Below, piece by piece: positions 52,537 to 61,424 of a stretch of DNA of 64,000 bases. Within the stretch, counting starts at the first letter, position 1. Each line of letters opens with the position of its first letter. The notes beneath the pieces are model-generated. The model saw only the letters and a program-made list of their open reading frames with translations, was not told the origin of the DNA and searched no databases. The translations under genes were made by a program, and so were the position numbers. The stretch is from an uncultured Flavobacteriales bacterium (GTDB taxonomy: Bacteria; Bacteroidota; Bacteroidia; Flavobacteriales; Crocinitomicaceae): NCBI GenBank assembly GCA_946480815.1, contig CAMLLB010000008.1:1-64000 (forward strand), in the 5' to 3' direction.

Positions 52537-53367
52537 ATGGAAAAGAAAAGAATTCTCTTTGTTTCTCAGGAAATTTACCCATTTCTTGCAAAAACAGAAA
52601 TTTCTCACAATGCTCGTAAGCTTCCGCAAGGAACGCAGGAGAATGGTAAAGAGATCCGTGTTTTCACACCTCGCTTTGGCAGTATTAATGAAAGAAGACA
52701 TCAGCTTCATGAAGTTATCCGCCTTTCGGGAATGAATATCATAATTGACGACAATGATCACCCGTTGATCATTAAAGTTGCGTCAATTCCGGCTGCACGT
52801 TTACAGGTTTACTTCATCGACAATGATGAGTTCTTCAAACGTAAGACAAATGTATCAGATGATAAAGGAACTGATTTCACGGACAATGATGAAAGAAGTA
52901 TGTTCTTTTGCCGTGGCGTTTTGGAAACAGTTAAAAAATTAGGATGGAAACCGGATGTGATCCACTGTCACGGATGGATGACTTCTTTGATGTCTTTATA
53001 CATTAAGAAAATCTATAATAAGGATCCTCATTTTGCTGATACCAAAGTAGTTTACAGCATCTATGATGATAAAGAAGGGTTTGAATCATCCTGGGACGAA
53101 CGTTTCCATGAGAAATTGAAATTCGACGGATTTGATGAAGAAGTCACAAATTTAGTTAAAACACCTACCCTGGACGCAATAACCAAAGCAGCGGTGACGT
53201 TTTGTGACGGTGTTGTTCAAGGCAGTGAAGCAATTCCGGCGGATTTACAAAAAGTCTATGACGACGCAACATGTTTAAAACTAAATTATTTACCTGAAGA
53301 ACACTTAACCAAAGGATTATCAGAGTTCTTTGATAAAGTAATAGAAGAAGGCATTTTGATACAATGA
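52537..53367 (+). CDS. Glycogen/starch synthase N-terminal-domain protein
   Basis: This 276-residue protein matches the GT5 N-terminal half: KKRILFVSQEIYPFLAKTE at the start, RVFTPRFGSINERRHQLHEV, DVIHCHGWMTSLMSLYI (catalytic-domain-1 motif) and TKAAVTFCDGVVQGSEAIP. The C-terminal Rossmann domain that binds ADP-glucose in full-length GlgA (about 470-500) is absent. Short proteins of this type are standard in Bacteroidota next to panC, so this is a lineage form rather than a truncation. Whether it makes glycogen alone is doubtful. It overlaps the DUF4270 gene by 4 nt. Confidence 0.87.
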   Translation: MEKKRILFVSQEIYPFLAKTEISHNARKLPQGTQENGKEIRVFTPRFGSINERRHQLHEVIRLSGMNIIIDDNDHPLIIKVASIPAARLQVYFIDNDEFFKRKTNVSDDKGTDFTDNDERSMFFCRGVLETVKKLGWKPDVIHCHGWMTSLMSLYIKKIYNKDPHFADTKVVYSIYDDKEGFESSWDERFHEKLKFDGFDEEVTNLVKTPTLDAITKAAVTFCDGVVQGSEAIPADLQKVYDDATCLKLNYLPEEHLTKGLSEFFDKVIEEGILIQ

Positions 53368-54710
53368 TGAATCTAAAAAAACTACATAATAACTGGCGGG
53401 AAGCAATTTTACTTTCCGCTTGTTTTGTCTTAACACTTTCCGTTTTGCCTGGCTGTAAAAAAACATCTTCCAAATTCGGAACGGAAGCGCTCAATGTTGA
53501 CGACTTATTAGCTGCCGGTGGTGTGGACACTTTCCAATTGAAAACCTATTCGATTTTGGAAGACACTTTATCAACAGGAAATCAGATCTTTGGTACGGTC
53601 GGAGCACTTCACGATCCCAAATTCGGAATTGTAAACGCCTCGCTATATACTCAAATGACTATCAGCGGATCCATCCAAATCGCGTCCCCTGCTCTTGTTG
53701 ATTCCGTAGTTTTAAGTTTGAACTATGGTGGTTACTACGGAAAATTGGACCCACAAACATTTGAAGTTTACGAACTTGCAGATGAGGTGAGTAAAGATGG
53801 TACCTATAAAAGAAATTCAACCAAAACAACTATGGGAGCCAACCTGGTTGACGCAGGTTCGGCTACGCAAACACCAAATACCACTAATAAAGTGGTGATT
53901 TCTGACGGCGAAGGAGGTAATGACACATTAAATCCACAGCTCCGTTTGAAACTGGACAATGCTTTTGGTCAGCAATTCCTGGACGATATGGTTGCTTCCG
54001 GAGGAACGGGCACTTTTGCAAGCAGCGATGCTTTCCTTAGCTCCGGTTATTTCAAAGGATTCAAAATCAATGTTGCCAATACAACACCTTCAAGTGGAAA
54101 AGGAGCAGTTTTGTATTTCAATTTAGGAAATGCACAAACCAAGATGACTATCTATTACAAACTTGTCAGTGATCCGGCAACTCCTCGTGAAGTTGCTTTG
54201 ATCATCAACTCTTCTTGTGGTGATTTCAATCATGCGGATGTGGATCATACGGGCTATCATATTGCAGATGTACTGGCAAACTCTTTGAACGGACAAACAC
54301 AATTCTACACCCAATCTTTTGACAGCAGAGCGGTAATCGAATTTCCTACCATAAATAACCTGAGCAGCAAATCGGTAATCAACAATGCCTTATTGTACCT
54401 TCCTGTTGCTTATCAAACCGGAAATTATTATTACCCGAGTGTTACACTGGAGTTGGGATACAAAACAGATTCCGGGAAAATTGTAGCTTTCCGGACAGCT
54501 TCATACAATAATAATCAAAAAGCTTTTGTTTTGGATTTGAGAGATTACATCCAGGATATTGTTTCAGGAAAGGCGGAAAACAGAGGTTTGTATCTGATGC
54601 AGGCATCCAATTACTTTAGTTGTACGGCGGAACGCATTGTTTTCAATGGTCCGGCAACTCCTTACAAAACAAAACCTAAATTAGTTATTAAATACACTGA
54701 ATTTAAATAA
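53364..54710 (+). CDS. DUF4270 family lipoprotein
   Basis: This 448-residue lipoprotein has the signal LTLSVLPGC (lipobox LPGC, Cys about residue 31) and a long beta-rich body typical of Bacteroidota DUF4270 (LNVDDLLAAGGVDTFQLKTYS; LYLPVAYQ; C-terminal KPKLVIKYTEF). Outer-membrane or surface location is expected; function unknown. It is coupled to the upstream glycogen-synthase-like gene and followed by glmS 2 bp later. Confidence 0.88.
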   Translation: MMNLKKLHNNWREAILLSACFVLTLSVLPGCKKTSSKFGTEALNVDDLLAAGGVDTFQLKTYSILEDTLSTGNQIFGTVGALHDPKFGIVNASLYTQMTISGSIQIASPALVDSVVLSLNYGGYYGKLDPQTFEVYELADEVSKDGTYKRNSTKTTMGANLVDAGSATQTPNTTNKVVISDGEGGNDTLNPQLRLKLDNAFGQQFLDDMVASGGTGTFASSDAFLSSGYFKGFKINVANTTPSSGKGAVLYFNLGNAQTKMTIYYKLVSDPATPREVALIINSSCGDFNHADVDHTGYHIADVLANSLNGQTQFYTQSFDSRAVIEFPTINNLSSKSVINNALLYLPVAYQTGNYYYPSVTLELGYKTDSGKIVAFRTASYNNNQKAFVLDLRDYIQDIVSGKAENRGLYLMQASNYFSCTAERIVFNGPATPYKTKPKLVIKYTEFK

Positions 54711-54712
54711 AC

Positions 54713-56557
54713 ATGTGTGGAATTGTAGCATATATCGGGAAGAAAGAAGCTTATCCAATTTTAATTAAAGGATTAAAGCGTTTAGAATATCGTGGGTATG
54801 ATAGTGCGGGAATCGCATTATTGGATTCGGGAAAAGTGAATTTATACAAACGCCAGGGAAAAGTATCAAACCTTGAAGAGTTTGCGGCAGGAAAGAACCT
54901 CGCAGGACATGCCGGAATCGGGCATACACGCTGGGCTACTCACGGAGCACCGAACGACATCAACGCGCACCCGCATTATTCCAATGACGAAAAAATCGCG
55001 TTGATCCATAATGGGATCATTGAGAACTATAGCAGCTTAAAAGAAGAATTGATCGTTCGCGGATATCATTTTAAAAGTCAAACGGATACGGAAGTATTGG
55101 TGCATTTGATTGATGATATCCAAAAGAAGGAAAATGTTGATCTGGCAGAAGCTGTTCGTATGGCATTGCAAAATGTGATCGGCGCTTACGCAATCGTTGT
55201 TATTTCATCTGACAATCCGAACCAGCTGATTGCAGCTCGTAAGAGTTCTCCTTTAGTTGTCGGAATCGGGAAAGAAAATGATTTCTACCTGGCTTCAGAT
55301 GCAACACCGATCATTGAATATACCAACCAGGTAGTTTATCTGGAGGACGAAGAAATTGCAGTAGTTGACCTCACAACAGGATTAAATATTACGAATCTTC
55401 GCAACCAGCCAAAAACACCCTACGTTCAGGAGTTGGAAATGCAATTGGAAACACTTGAAAAAGGTGGTTACGAGCATTTCATGCTGAAAGAAATCCACGA
55501 ACAACCGCGTTCCATCAAAGATTGTTTCCGCGGACGTTTAAACGCATCCGAAGGATGGGTTTCTTTGGGTGGAGTGAAAGACTATGAGCAAAAAATGATC
55601 AATGCACAACGCATTGTAATGGTTGCCTGCGGAACTTCCTGGCACGCTTGTCTGGTTGGAGAATACTTATTTGAAGACCTTGCACGAATCAACGTAGAAG
55701 TAGAATACGCATCCGAATTCCGATACCGCAATCCGATCATTAATGAAAATGATATCGTGATCGCCGTATCTCAATCCGGTGAAACTGCAGATACGCTTGC
55801 TGCTCTTGAATTGGCAAAATCAAAAGGGGCTACCATTCTTGGAATTTGTAACGTGGTTGGATCTTCTATTTCACGTATTACAGATGCAGGTTCCTATACA
55901 CACGCAGGTCCGGAAATTGGTGTGGCTTCCACCAAAGCGTTTACCGCACAGGTAACCGTCCTGACTTTAATGGCGCTTTCTTTGGCACACAAAAAAGGAA
56001 CGTTGAGCGAGTCAAAATTCAGAACAATGCTTTCGGAACTGGAAGTTATTCCGGAGAAAGTAAAACGTGTATTGGAACGCAATGCAGAGATCGAAGAAAT
56101 TTCCAAGATCTATAAAGACGCAAATAATGCACTTTACTTAGGAAGAGGAAGTTCGTTCCCGGTTGCATTGGAAGGAGCATTGAAACTGAAAGAAATCTCT
56201 TACATCCACGCAGAAGGATATCCTGCAGCAGAAATGAAGCACGGACCGATCGCATTGATCGATGAAGAAATGCCGGTTTTCGTCATTGCTACAAAAGGAA
56301 CTTCTTACGAAAAAGTAGTAAGTAATATCCAGGAAGTAAAAGCACGTAAAGGAAAGATCATCGCGATTGTTACGGAAGGTGACACCGATGTAAAAGAAAT
56401 GGCTGATCACGTGATCGAAATTCCGGATACGGATGAGCATCTGGTTCCGATTTTGGCAACCATCCCGTTCCAGTTATTGAGCTATCACATTGCGGTTATG
56501 AGAAATTGCAACGTAGATCAACCAAGAAACTTAGCGAAGTCGGTTACTGTTGAGTAA
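54713..56557 (+). CDS. glmS: Glutamine-fructose-6-phosphate aminotransferase
   Basis: GlmS converts fructose-6-phosphate and glutamine to glucosamine-6-phosphate, the first step to UDP-GlcNAc for peptidoglycan and LPS. In this 614-residue protein Cys2 (MCGIVAYIG) is the glutaminase nucleophile. The N-terminal domain (about 1-240) has GHTRWATHGAPNDINAHPH and the two SIS domains follow, with MVACGTSWHA, SQSGETADT and the C-terminal LAKSVTVE. Length is standard. A palindromic repeat 15 nt past the stop probably terminates it. No glmS ribozyme was seen in the 2-bp gap upstream, as expected. Confidence 0.97.
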   Translation: MCGIVAYIGKKEAYPILIKGLKRLEYRGYDSAGIALLDSGKVNLYKRQGKVSNLEEFAAGKNLAGHAGIGHTRWATHGAPNDINAHPHYSNDEKIALIHNGIIENYSSLKEELIVRGYHFKSQTDTEVLVHLIDDIQKKENVDLAEAVRMALQNVIGAYAIVVISSDNPNQLIAARKSSPLVVGIGKENDFYLASDATPIIEYTNQVVYLEDEEIAVVDLTTGLNITNLRNQPKTPYVQELEMQLETLEKGGYEHFMLKEIHEQPRSIKDCFRGRLNASEGWVSLGGVKDYEQKMINAQRIVMVACGTSWHACLVGEYLFEDLARINVEVEYASEFRYRNPIINENDIVIAVSQSGETADTLAALELAKSKGATILGICNVVGSSISRITDAGSYTHAGPEIGVASTKAFTAQVTVLTLMALSLAHKKGTLSESKFRTMLSELEVIPEKVKRVLERNAEIEEISKIYKDANNALYLGRGSSFPVALEGALKLKEISYIHAEGYPAAEMKHGPIALIDEEMPVFVIATKGTSYEKVVSNIQEVKARKGKIIAIVTEGDTDVKEMADHVIEIPDTDEHLVPILATIPFQLLSYHIAVMRNCNVDQPRNLAKSVTVE

Positions 56558-56572
56558 TATCAAATTTATAAT

Positions 56573-56614
56573 AAAACACGTAGGGGCGCGATTAATTGCG
56601 CCCCTACGTGTTTT
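56573..56614. repeat. GTAGGGGCG palindrome, copy 5
   Basis: A 42-bp palindrome with 21-bp arms and one G-T mismatch, nearly the same as copy 1 (GTAGGGGCGCGATT core). It lies between convergent glmS and the Cys-motif genes, with A/T ends suited to terminating both. Confidence 0.84.
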
Positions 56615-56637
56615 CATATTTGAGGTTGTTGGTAGAA

Positions 56638-57348
56638 CTATTTATTCTCGAGTTTAATCACATTCCCTTTTAACATGATTTCCTCCTTGTAAAGCGTGAT
56701 CTTCAAATCTTGAATAGATTCCTTCTCACTTAAAATGAGTGTAGAAGAAATCAGACCCGGAGCACTAACGGACAAAGAGACGGGTTTTTTACTCCAATCG
56801 AGTGGGATTTTGAATTTCCCATTCTGCCACTCAGCAAAGGTTTTCAAAATTTCGTTTCCGGCCTCATCCATTAATTGGATAATTACAATTCCATTGTCTT
56901 TTCCATACACTAAAATCGTCCCACTTATAAATTTCTCATCTGAATGATCGTAATATTCGGTCATGCTGACCAAACCATCCAGCGGTTCCTGGTAAATTAC
57001 CTGTGTTGTATCGATCGGTGTAACCTGTGCATCCACATGAATCGCCGAAAAAGTTGTCAGCGCCAATCCCAATGCAACCGCTTTCAAATCAAAAGAAAAT
57101 GAACGATGAGGTATCGAAAGTGAATAACTCTTCTCCATTTGATCAGGCCGGAATCTTCCGCAAACCGATTCATGCTTCTTTCCTTCCAGGTAGCTTACAA
57201 TGGAAAAATCCGACATGGAACTAAAATCAACCACCGTTTTACTGCACGCTTCACAAAATCTGCCTTTAGCTTCCGGTTTCATCTGGTTCCAGTCTTCGTG
57301 ACATGGTTCCTCAATAGTATACTTGATTGTTTTTGCTTTCATAGCCAT
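56638..57348 (-). CDS. Cys-motif membrane protein, tandem paralog 1
   Basis: This 236-residue protein has the N-terminal signature shared with the next two genes: IKYTIEEPCHEDWNQMKPEA, then GRFCEACSKTVVDFSSMSDF, giving a C..C..C set that could bind metal or heme. A single hydrophobic segment follows near residues 85-105 (LKAVALGLALTTFSAIHV), then a beta-sandwich domain with SGTILVYGKDNGIVIIQL, resembling a carboxypeptidase-like regulatory fold. So a cytoplasmic Cys module and an exported sandwich are joined by one helix. Starts at 57348 or 57342 are equally good. Function unknown. Confidence 0.78.
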   Translation of the reverse strand: MAMKAKTIKYTIEEPCHEDWNQMKPEAKGRFCEACSKTVVDFSSMSDFSIVSYLEGKKHESVCGRFRPDQMEKSYSLSIPHRSFSFDLKAVALGLALTTFSAIHVDAQVTPIDTTQVIYQEPLDGLVSMTEYYDHSDEKFISGTILVYGKDNGIVIIQLMDEAGNEILKTFAEWQNGKFKIPLDWSKKPVSLSVSAPGLISSTLILSEKESIQDLKITLYKEEIMLKGNVIKLENK

Positions 57349-57353
57349 CCGTT

Positions 57354-58058
57354 TTATCTGTCAGAAACAACCTTACCCATTTTCATCGGGCGTTTTTTGT
57401 GCAAGGTAACCGTTAAATTACCTAATGACTGATGGTTACTGAAATAAATTGTTTCGGAATTATAATCGGGAGCACTCACACGGATAGAAGCCGGATTCTT
57501 CGTCCAATCCAAAGGAATCTTAAACGTTCCGTTCTTTGAAACTTTTACGGAAGATAATTCAACAGAACTTCCGTTCATCAAAGCAATTCTGATATCTTCC
57601 ACGTGTGCCCCGTCCAGTTTGATTTTCCCACTTACAAACTTTTCATTGCTGTGATCATAAGATATGGCAACTGCACCCTGGATCATTACTATATCAGGTT
57701 CAACAATTGAATCATGCAGTGCAACCGGTACCTGCGTTTGAGCTTGTGATGGAATTGCAGAAAAAGTACTCAAAGCCAAGCCTAGCACAACTGCTTTCAG
57801 ATCAAAAGAAAATACCGGCTGATGAGGCTTAGACCACAAATAAGTTTTCGATAACTGATCTTCAGCAAAGCGGCCACAAACTGATTGATGTTTATTGTTT
57901 TCGAGGTAATTCACGATTGAAAAATCAGACATCTTACTGAAATCTACAACCGTTTTACTGCATGAACTGCAAAAACGACCTTGCGTTTCCGGCTTCATCT
58001 GGTTCCAGTCTGCATGACATGGCTCCTCGATTTTATAGTTTATTTTCTTCGGTTTCAT
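57354..58058 (-). CDS. Cys-motif membrane protein, tandem paralog 2
   Basis: This 234-residue paralog has KIEEPCHADWNQMKPETQGR then FCSSCSKTVVDFSKMSDFSI, the hydrophobic LKAVVLGLALSTFSAIP, and a C-terminal sandwich (SGKIKLDGAHVEDIRIALM...IPLDWTKNPASIRVSAPDY). The Cys spacing matches its neighbours exactly. It lies 5 bp upstream of paralog 1 in reading order and both are probably cotranscribed. Confidence 0.78.
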   Translation of the reverse strand: MKPKKINYKIEEPCHADWNQMKPETQGRFCSSCSKTVVDFSKMSDFSIVNYLENNKHQSVCGRFAEDQLSKTYLWSKPHQPVFSFDLKAVVLGLALSTFSAIPSQAQTQVPVALHDSIVEPDIVMIQGAVAISYDHSNEKFVSGKIKLDGAHVEDIRIALMNGSSVELSSVKVSKNGTFKIPLDWTKNPASIRVSAPDYNSETIYFSNHQSLGNLTVTLHKKRPMKMGKVVSDR

Positions 58059-58111
58059 GGCTCACTTTATTTGGAGTACACGCCTTTTCAAAAAAGGTTC
58101 AAAGGTGTTCT

Positions 58112-58900
58112 TTATTTTTGTTCAATACTCACATTTCCCATCTCGATCTTTTGCAGGATCTGATCTTCTTCCGGGCCATCAGCAGCTTTCACATCTCCCT
58201 GGATCACTTCGCCGCGAATTAATTCGATTTGGTCGTGCAAGGTAATCTGCAGGTCACTCAATACCGGAATTTTCGAAAGTTCCTGTTCCCAGGTTTCATA
58301 TCCGGCACCGGAAACTGAAATAAAGACGGGATTTAATTTCCAATTCAAGTCCATGGAGAATTGTCCATTTGCGTCCGGATGAATCGATTTCAAGACTTCT
58401 CCCTTTGAATTTTTCAATTGAACATCGACCAGCTTAAAATCGTTTTTGGAAAGATGAACGACTCCGCTAATCATCTTGTCATTTCTGTGATCATAATGAT
58501 CCAATGCTACTTTTCCCATAAAAAAAGATGTAGGGTCCATAAGCAAAGTCGTATCCGGTTTAACCGGCTCACGTGGCTCGGTTTGCCCAAAACTATGAAT
58601 CGCACAAAAAGTAGTCAGGGCCAAACCCAAAACAACTGCACGTAAGTCAAAAGTTGGAGCAAAAACCGGTTGATTCAAGCTGTAAACACGATTCAATTGT
58701 GGCTTCGTAAACCGTCCGCACACTTTTTCGTGCTTGTGATTTTCCAGGTAATTGACAATAGAAAAATCCGACATAACCGTAAAATCAACAACCGATTTCT
58801 GACAGGAACCACAAAAACGTCCGCTTGATTCGGGAGTCATATCATTCCAGCTTTCATCACATGGATTCTGGATCGTATATTGAATGGATTTTGCCTTCAT
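58112..58900 (-). CDS. Cys-motif membrane protein, tandem paralog 3
   Basis: This 262-residue paralog begins MKAKSIQYTIQNPCDESWND, then SGRFCGSCQKSVVDFTVMSD, the hydrophobic LRAVVLGLALTTFCAIH, and a longer C-terminal sandwich (SGVVHLSKNDFKLVDVQLKN) with an acidic tail. The open frame extends to 58936, but ATG 58900 aligns with the paralogs. It is the first transcribed of the three and the most divergent; 53 bp separate it from paralog 2. Confidence 0.78.
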   Translation of the reverse strand: MKAKSIQYTIQNPCDESWNDMTPESSGRFCGSCQKSVVDFTVMSDFSIVNYLENHKHEKVCGRFTKPQLNRVYSLNQPVFAPTFDLRAVVLGLALTTFCAIHSFGQTEPREPVKPDTTLLMDPTSFFMGKVALDHYDHRNDKMISGVVHLSKNDFKLVDVQLKNSKGEVLKSIHPDANGQFSMDLNWKLNPVFISVSGAGYETWEQELSKIPVLSDLQITLHDQIELIRGEVIQGDVKAADGPEEDQILQKIEMGNVSIEQK

Positions 58901-59020
58901 AGTATGGTTTTTTGACAGTACAGTATATAACTCCAAAAGTTCAGATCTATTTTGTTTATTTATTAACTTACTTGATTATCAATTCATTTTTTGTTTAAAT
59001 TAGTTCAAAACAAGTAGTTA

Positions 59021-59227
59021 ATGATTCGAATAAAACGATTTCAGAGAACACTGATTATTTTGCTGGCAGCCATTAATTCGCTTTTCTATTCCAGTTCGCG
59101 TTCTTACTCCCTGCCCGACATTCTTTCCAATACTATAATCTTTACAGGAGTTGTCACCCTCTTTGTATTCAGCTATGTATACATACAAAACAGTTCTCGC
59201 AGAAAAAAAGCAAAGATTAAATCCTAG
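59021..59227 (+). CDS. Small two-helix membrane protein
   Basis: This 68-residue protein has two hydrophobic helices (about residues 10-27 and 37-55) and basic ends (MIRIKRF; RRKKAKIKS). It is an unrecognised small protein. ATG 59021 is the only sensible start. Divergent from the Cys-motif trio. Confidence 0.5.
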   Translation: MIRIKRFQRTLIILLAAINSLFYSSSRSYSLPDILSNTIIFTGVVTLFVFSYVYIQNSSRRKKAKIKS

Positions 59228-59306
59228 TTAATGCCCGATTTACTGCTTTTTTATAGTCCCCAAATTGACTTTTTTAGGTATTTTTGAGCAACTTGAAAAA
59301 AAGCTA

Positions 59307-61337
59307 ATGGGCAAACTATCAATTTTCCTGGCGCTGATTGCGGGCGCTCTTATACAATTTCAGGCTAAAGCGCAAGAATTTACTCCTGAAAAAATGTGGT
59401 CTCTCAATCGAATTTCAGGAACAATCGGTTCATCCAATGAAGAATGGATGGTCTACCAAAGTACTAAAACCGATTATACGATCAATAAGGGAAAAACAAC
59501 TACTTTCCTTGTTGAATTAAAAACAGGAAAAACAAGTATCCTGGATATTGACGGAGCCTGGAATTTAATCTGGAATACGGAAAATCAATTGGTATTTCTT
59601 CAGGCTTCCGGTTCAGAGATTGAATTAAAGTGTTTAAATCCTTCCAACAAATCAGTTAAGGTCCTTCACAATTTCGGAACAACTCAAGTCGATGGGCTTA
59701 CTTTAAGTCCTGACGGGAAACGATTTGCTACGCTTGAACCATTGAAAATAAAGCAAACGGTCAAAGACAAATATCCCGACCTTCCTCAAACTTCCGGAAG
59801 AGCGGAAACCGATCTGATGTACCGTCACTGGAACCAATGGTCATCACCTGAAGTTCCTCATTTATACTGGTACGAAGCCTCTTCTGAAGGTAAATTCACG
59901 AAGAAAGCAGATGTAATGGAAAGTGAAAACTTCCCTTCTGTTACCGGTCCATTCGGTGGAATAGAAAGTGTTTGTTTCAGTAAAGACGGGCAAACCATTT
60001 TTTACGCTACAAAGAAAATGGCGGGTAAAACATTTGCTCAGTCTACCAACTCGGAAATTTACGCGTACCGCACTTCGGATAAAATCACGACCATTTTGTC
60101 TTCCGCTCACAAAGGATATGATACGAATCCGGCAATTAATTTTACGGGAAAAACCCTTGCCTGGTTAAGCATGGAAAAGGATGGGTTTGAAGCGGACAAG
60201 AACCGAATTCGCATCATGGACCTCGAAAGCAGACAGGAAAAAGACCTGACGGCAAGCATCGATGTAAGCGTGAATGAATTTGCGTGGCATCCGTCCAAAG
60301 AAATTATTTATTTCACTGCAACTGTGAAAGCAACGAAGCAATTGTACTCCATCGATGTGAAAACCGGTAAAATTCAGCAATTGACAGGTGATCGTTGTGA
60401 TTACGTCAGTTTCAGCGTGATGAAAGACCGGATCTTACTCGAAAGACAGGACATGATCCACCCAACAGACGTCTGGATCTTCACACCAAAAACCGGTTTA
60501 CTCGAGCAATTCACTCAGGCAAACAAGGAAGAATTGAAAGGAATTGCGGAACCAACTGTCCAGGAAAAATGGATCACGACAACAGATGGTAAAAAAATGC
60601 TTACATGGGTCATTTATCCCCCGAATTATGATCCTGCAAAAAAATATCCGGCTTTGCTTTATTGCCAGGGCGGACCGCAAAGCCCGGTTTCGCAGTACTT
60701 CTCTTATCGCTGGAACTTTCGCTTAATGGCTTCCCAGGGTTACATCATTATTGCTCCGAACAGAAGAGGTTTACCCGGATTCGGTCAAGAATGGAACGAT
60801 GCAATTTCAAAAGATTGGGGCGGGCAAGCCATGCGGGATTACTTAACTGCAACAGATAGCTGTGTTGCCCAAATTCCGGCAATCAATAAAGACAAACTGG
60901 GAGCTGTGGGAGCAAGTTACGGTGGTTATTCCGTTTATTATCTGGCAGGAATTCACGAAAACCGTTTCAAAGCATTTATTTCTCATTGCGGATTATTCAA
61001 TCTTGAAAGCTGGTACGGCACAACAGAAGAGTTGTTCTTTGCAAACTGGGATATCGGTGGACCGTATTGGTTACCTGAGAATAAGGAATTGTATGCAAAA
61101 AACAGTCCGCACAAACTGGTTGACAAATGGAACACTCCCATGCTTGTAATTCACGGAGGTAAAGATTTCCGCGTTCCGGAATCAGAAGGCATGCAAGCAT
61201 TCCAGGTACTTCAATTGAAAGGAATCCCAAGTAAGTTCCTTTATTTTCCGGATGAAGGACATTGGGTAACCAAACCACAAAACAGTATCTTGTGGAACAG
61301 GGAATTTTTTGACTGGTTAAATACTTATTTGAAATAG
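59307..61337 (+). CDS. S9-family (prolyl oligopeptidase-like) serine peptidase
   Basis: This 676-residue exported peptidase has a signal peptide (MGKLSIFLALIAGALIQFQA), an N-terminal beta-propeller (about 30-410; repeated SPDGKRFATL/ SKDGQTIFYAT blades) and a C-terminal alpha/beta hydrolase. Catalytic Ser is in VGASYGGYSVYY, Asp in VIHGGKDFRVPESEG and His in FPDEGHWVTKP. It would cleave peptides in the periplasm or at the surface. The frame begins at TTG 59265, but ATG 59307 starts the signal peptide and follows a TATTTTTG -7 box (59279-59286). Confidence 0.93.
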   Translation: MGKLSIFLALIAGALIQFQAKAQEFTPEKMWSLNRISGTIGSSNEEWMVYQSTKTDYTINKGKTTTFLVELKTGKTSILDIDGAWNLIWNTENQLVFLQASGSEIELKCLNPSNKSVKVLHNFGTTQVDGLTLSPDGKRFATLEPLKIKQTVKDKYPDLPQTSGRAETDLMYRHWNQWSSPEVPHLYWYEASSEGKFTKKADVMESENFPSVTGPFGGIESVCFSKDGQTIFYATKKMAGKTFAQSTNSEIYAYRTSDKITTILSSAHKGYDTNPAINFTGKTLAWLSMEKDGFEADKNRIRIMDLESRQEKDLTASIDVSVNEFAWHPSKEIIYFTATVKATKQLYSIDVKTGKIQQLTGDRCDYVSFSVMKDRILLERQDMIHPTDVWIFTPKTGLLEQFTQANKEELKGIAEPTVQEKWITTTDGKKMLTWVIYPPNYDPAKKYPALLYCQGGPQSPVSQYFSYRWNFRLMASQGYIIIAPNRRGLPGFGQEWNDAISKDWGGQAMRDYLTATDSCVAQIPAINKDKLGAVGASYGGYSVYYLAGIHENRFKAFISHCGLFNLESWYGTTEELFFANWDIGGPYWLPENKELYAKNSPHKLVDKWNTPMLVIHGGKDFRVPESEGMQAFQVLQLKGIPSKFLYFPDEGHWVTKPQNSILWNREFFDWLNTYLK

Positions 61338-61424
61338 CAATCCAACACCACACAGCTAAATCGCAGGAAATTGATACAAAAATGGACGCACTAACGCGAT
61401 CCGATTAAAAATAAAAAAAGAGAT

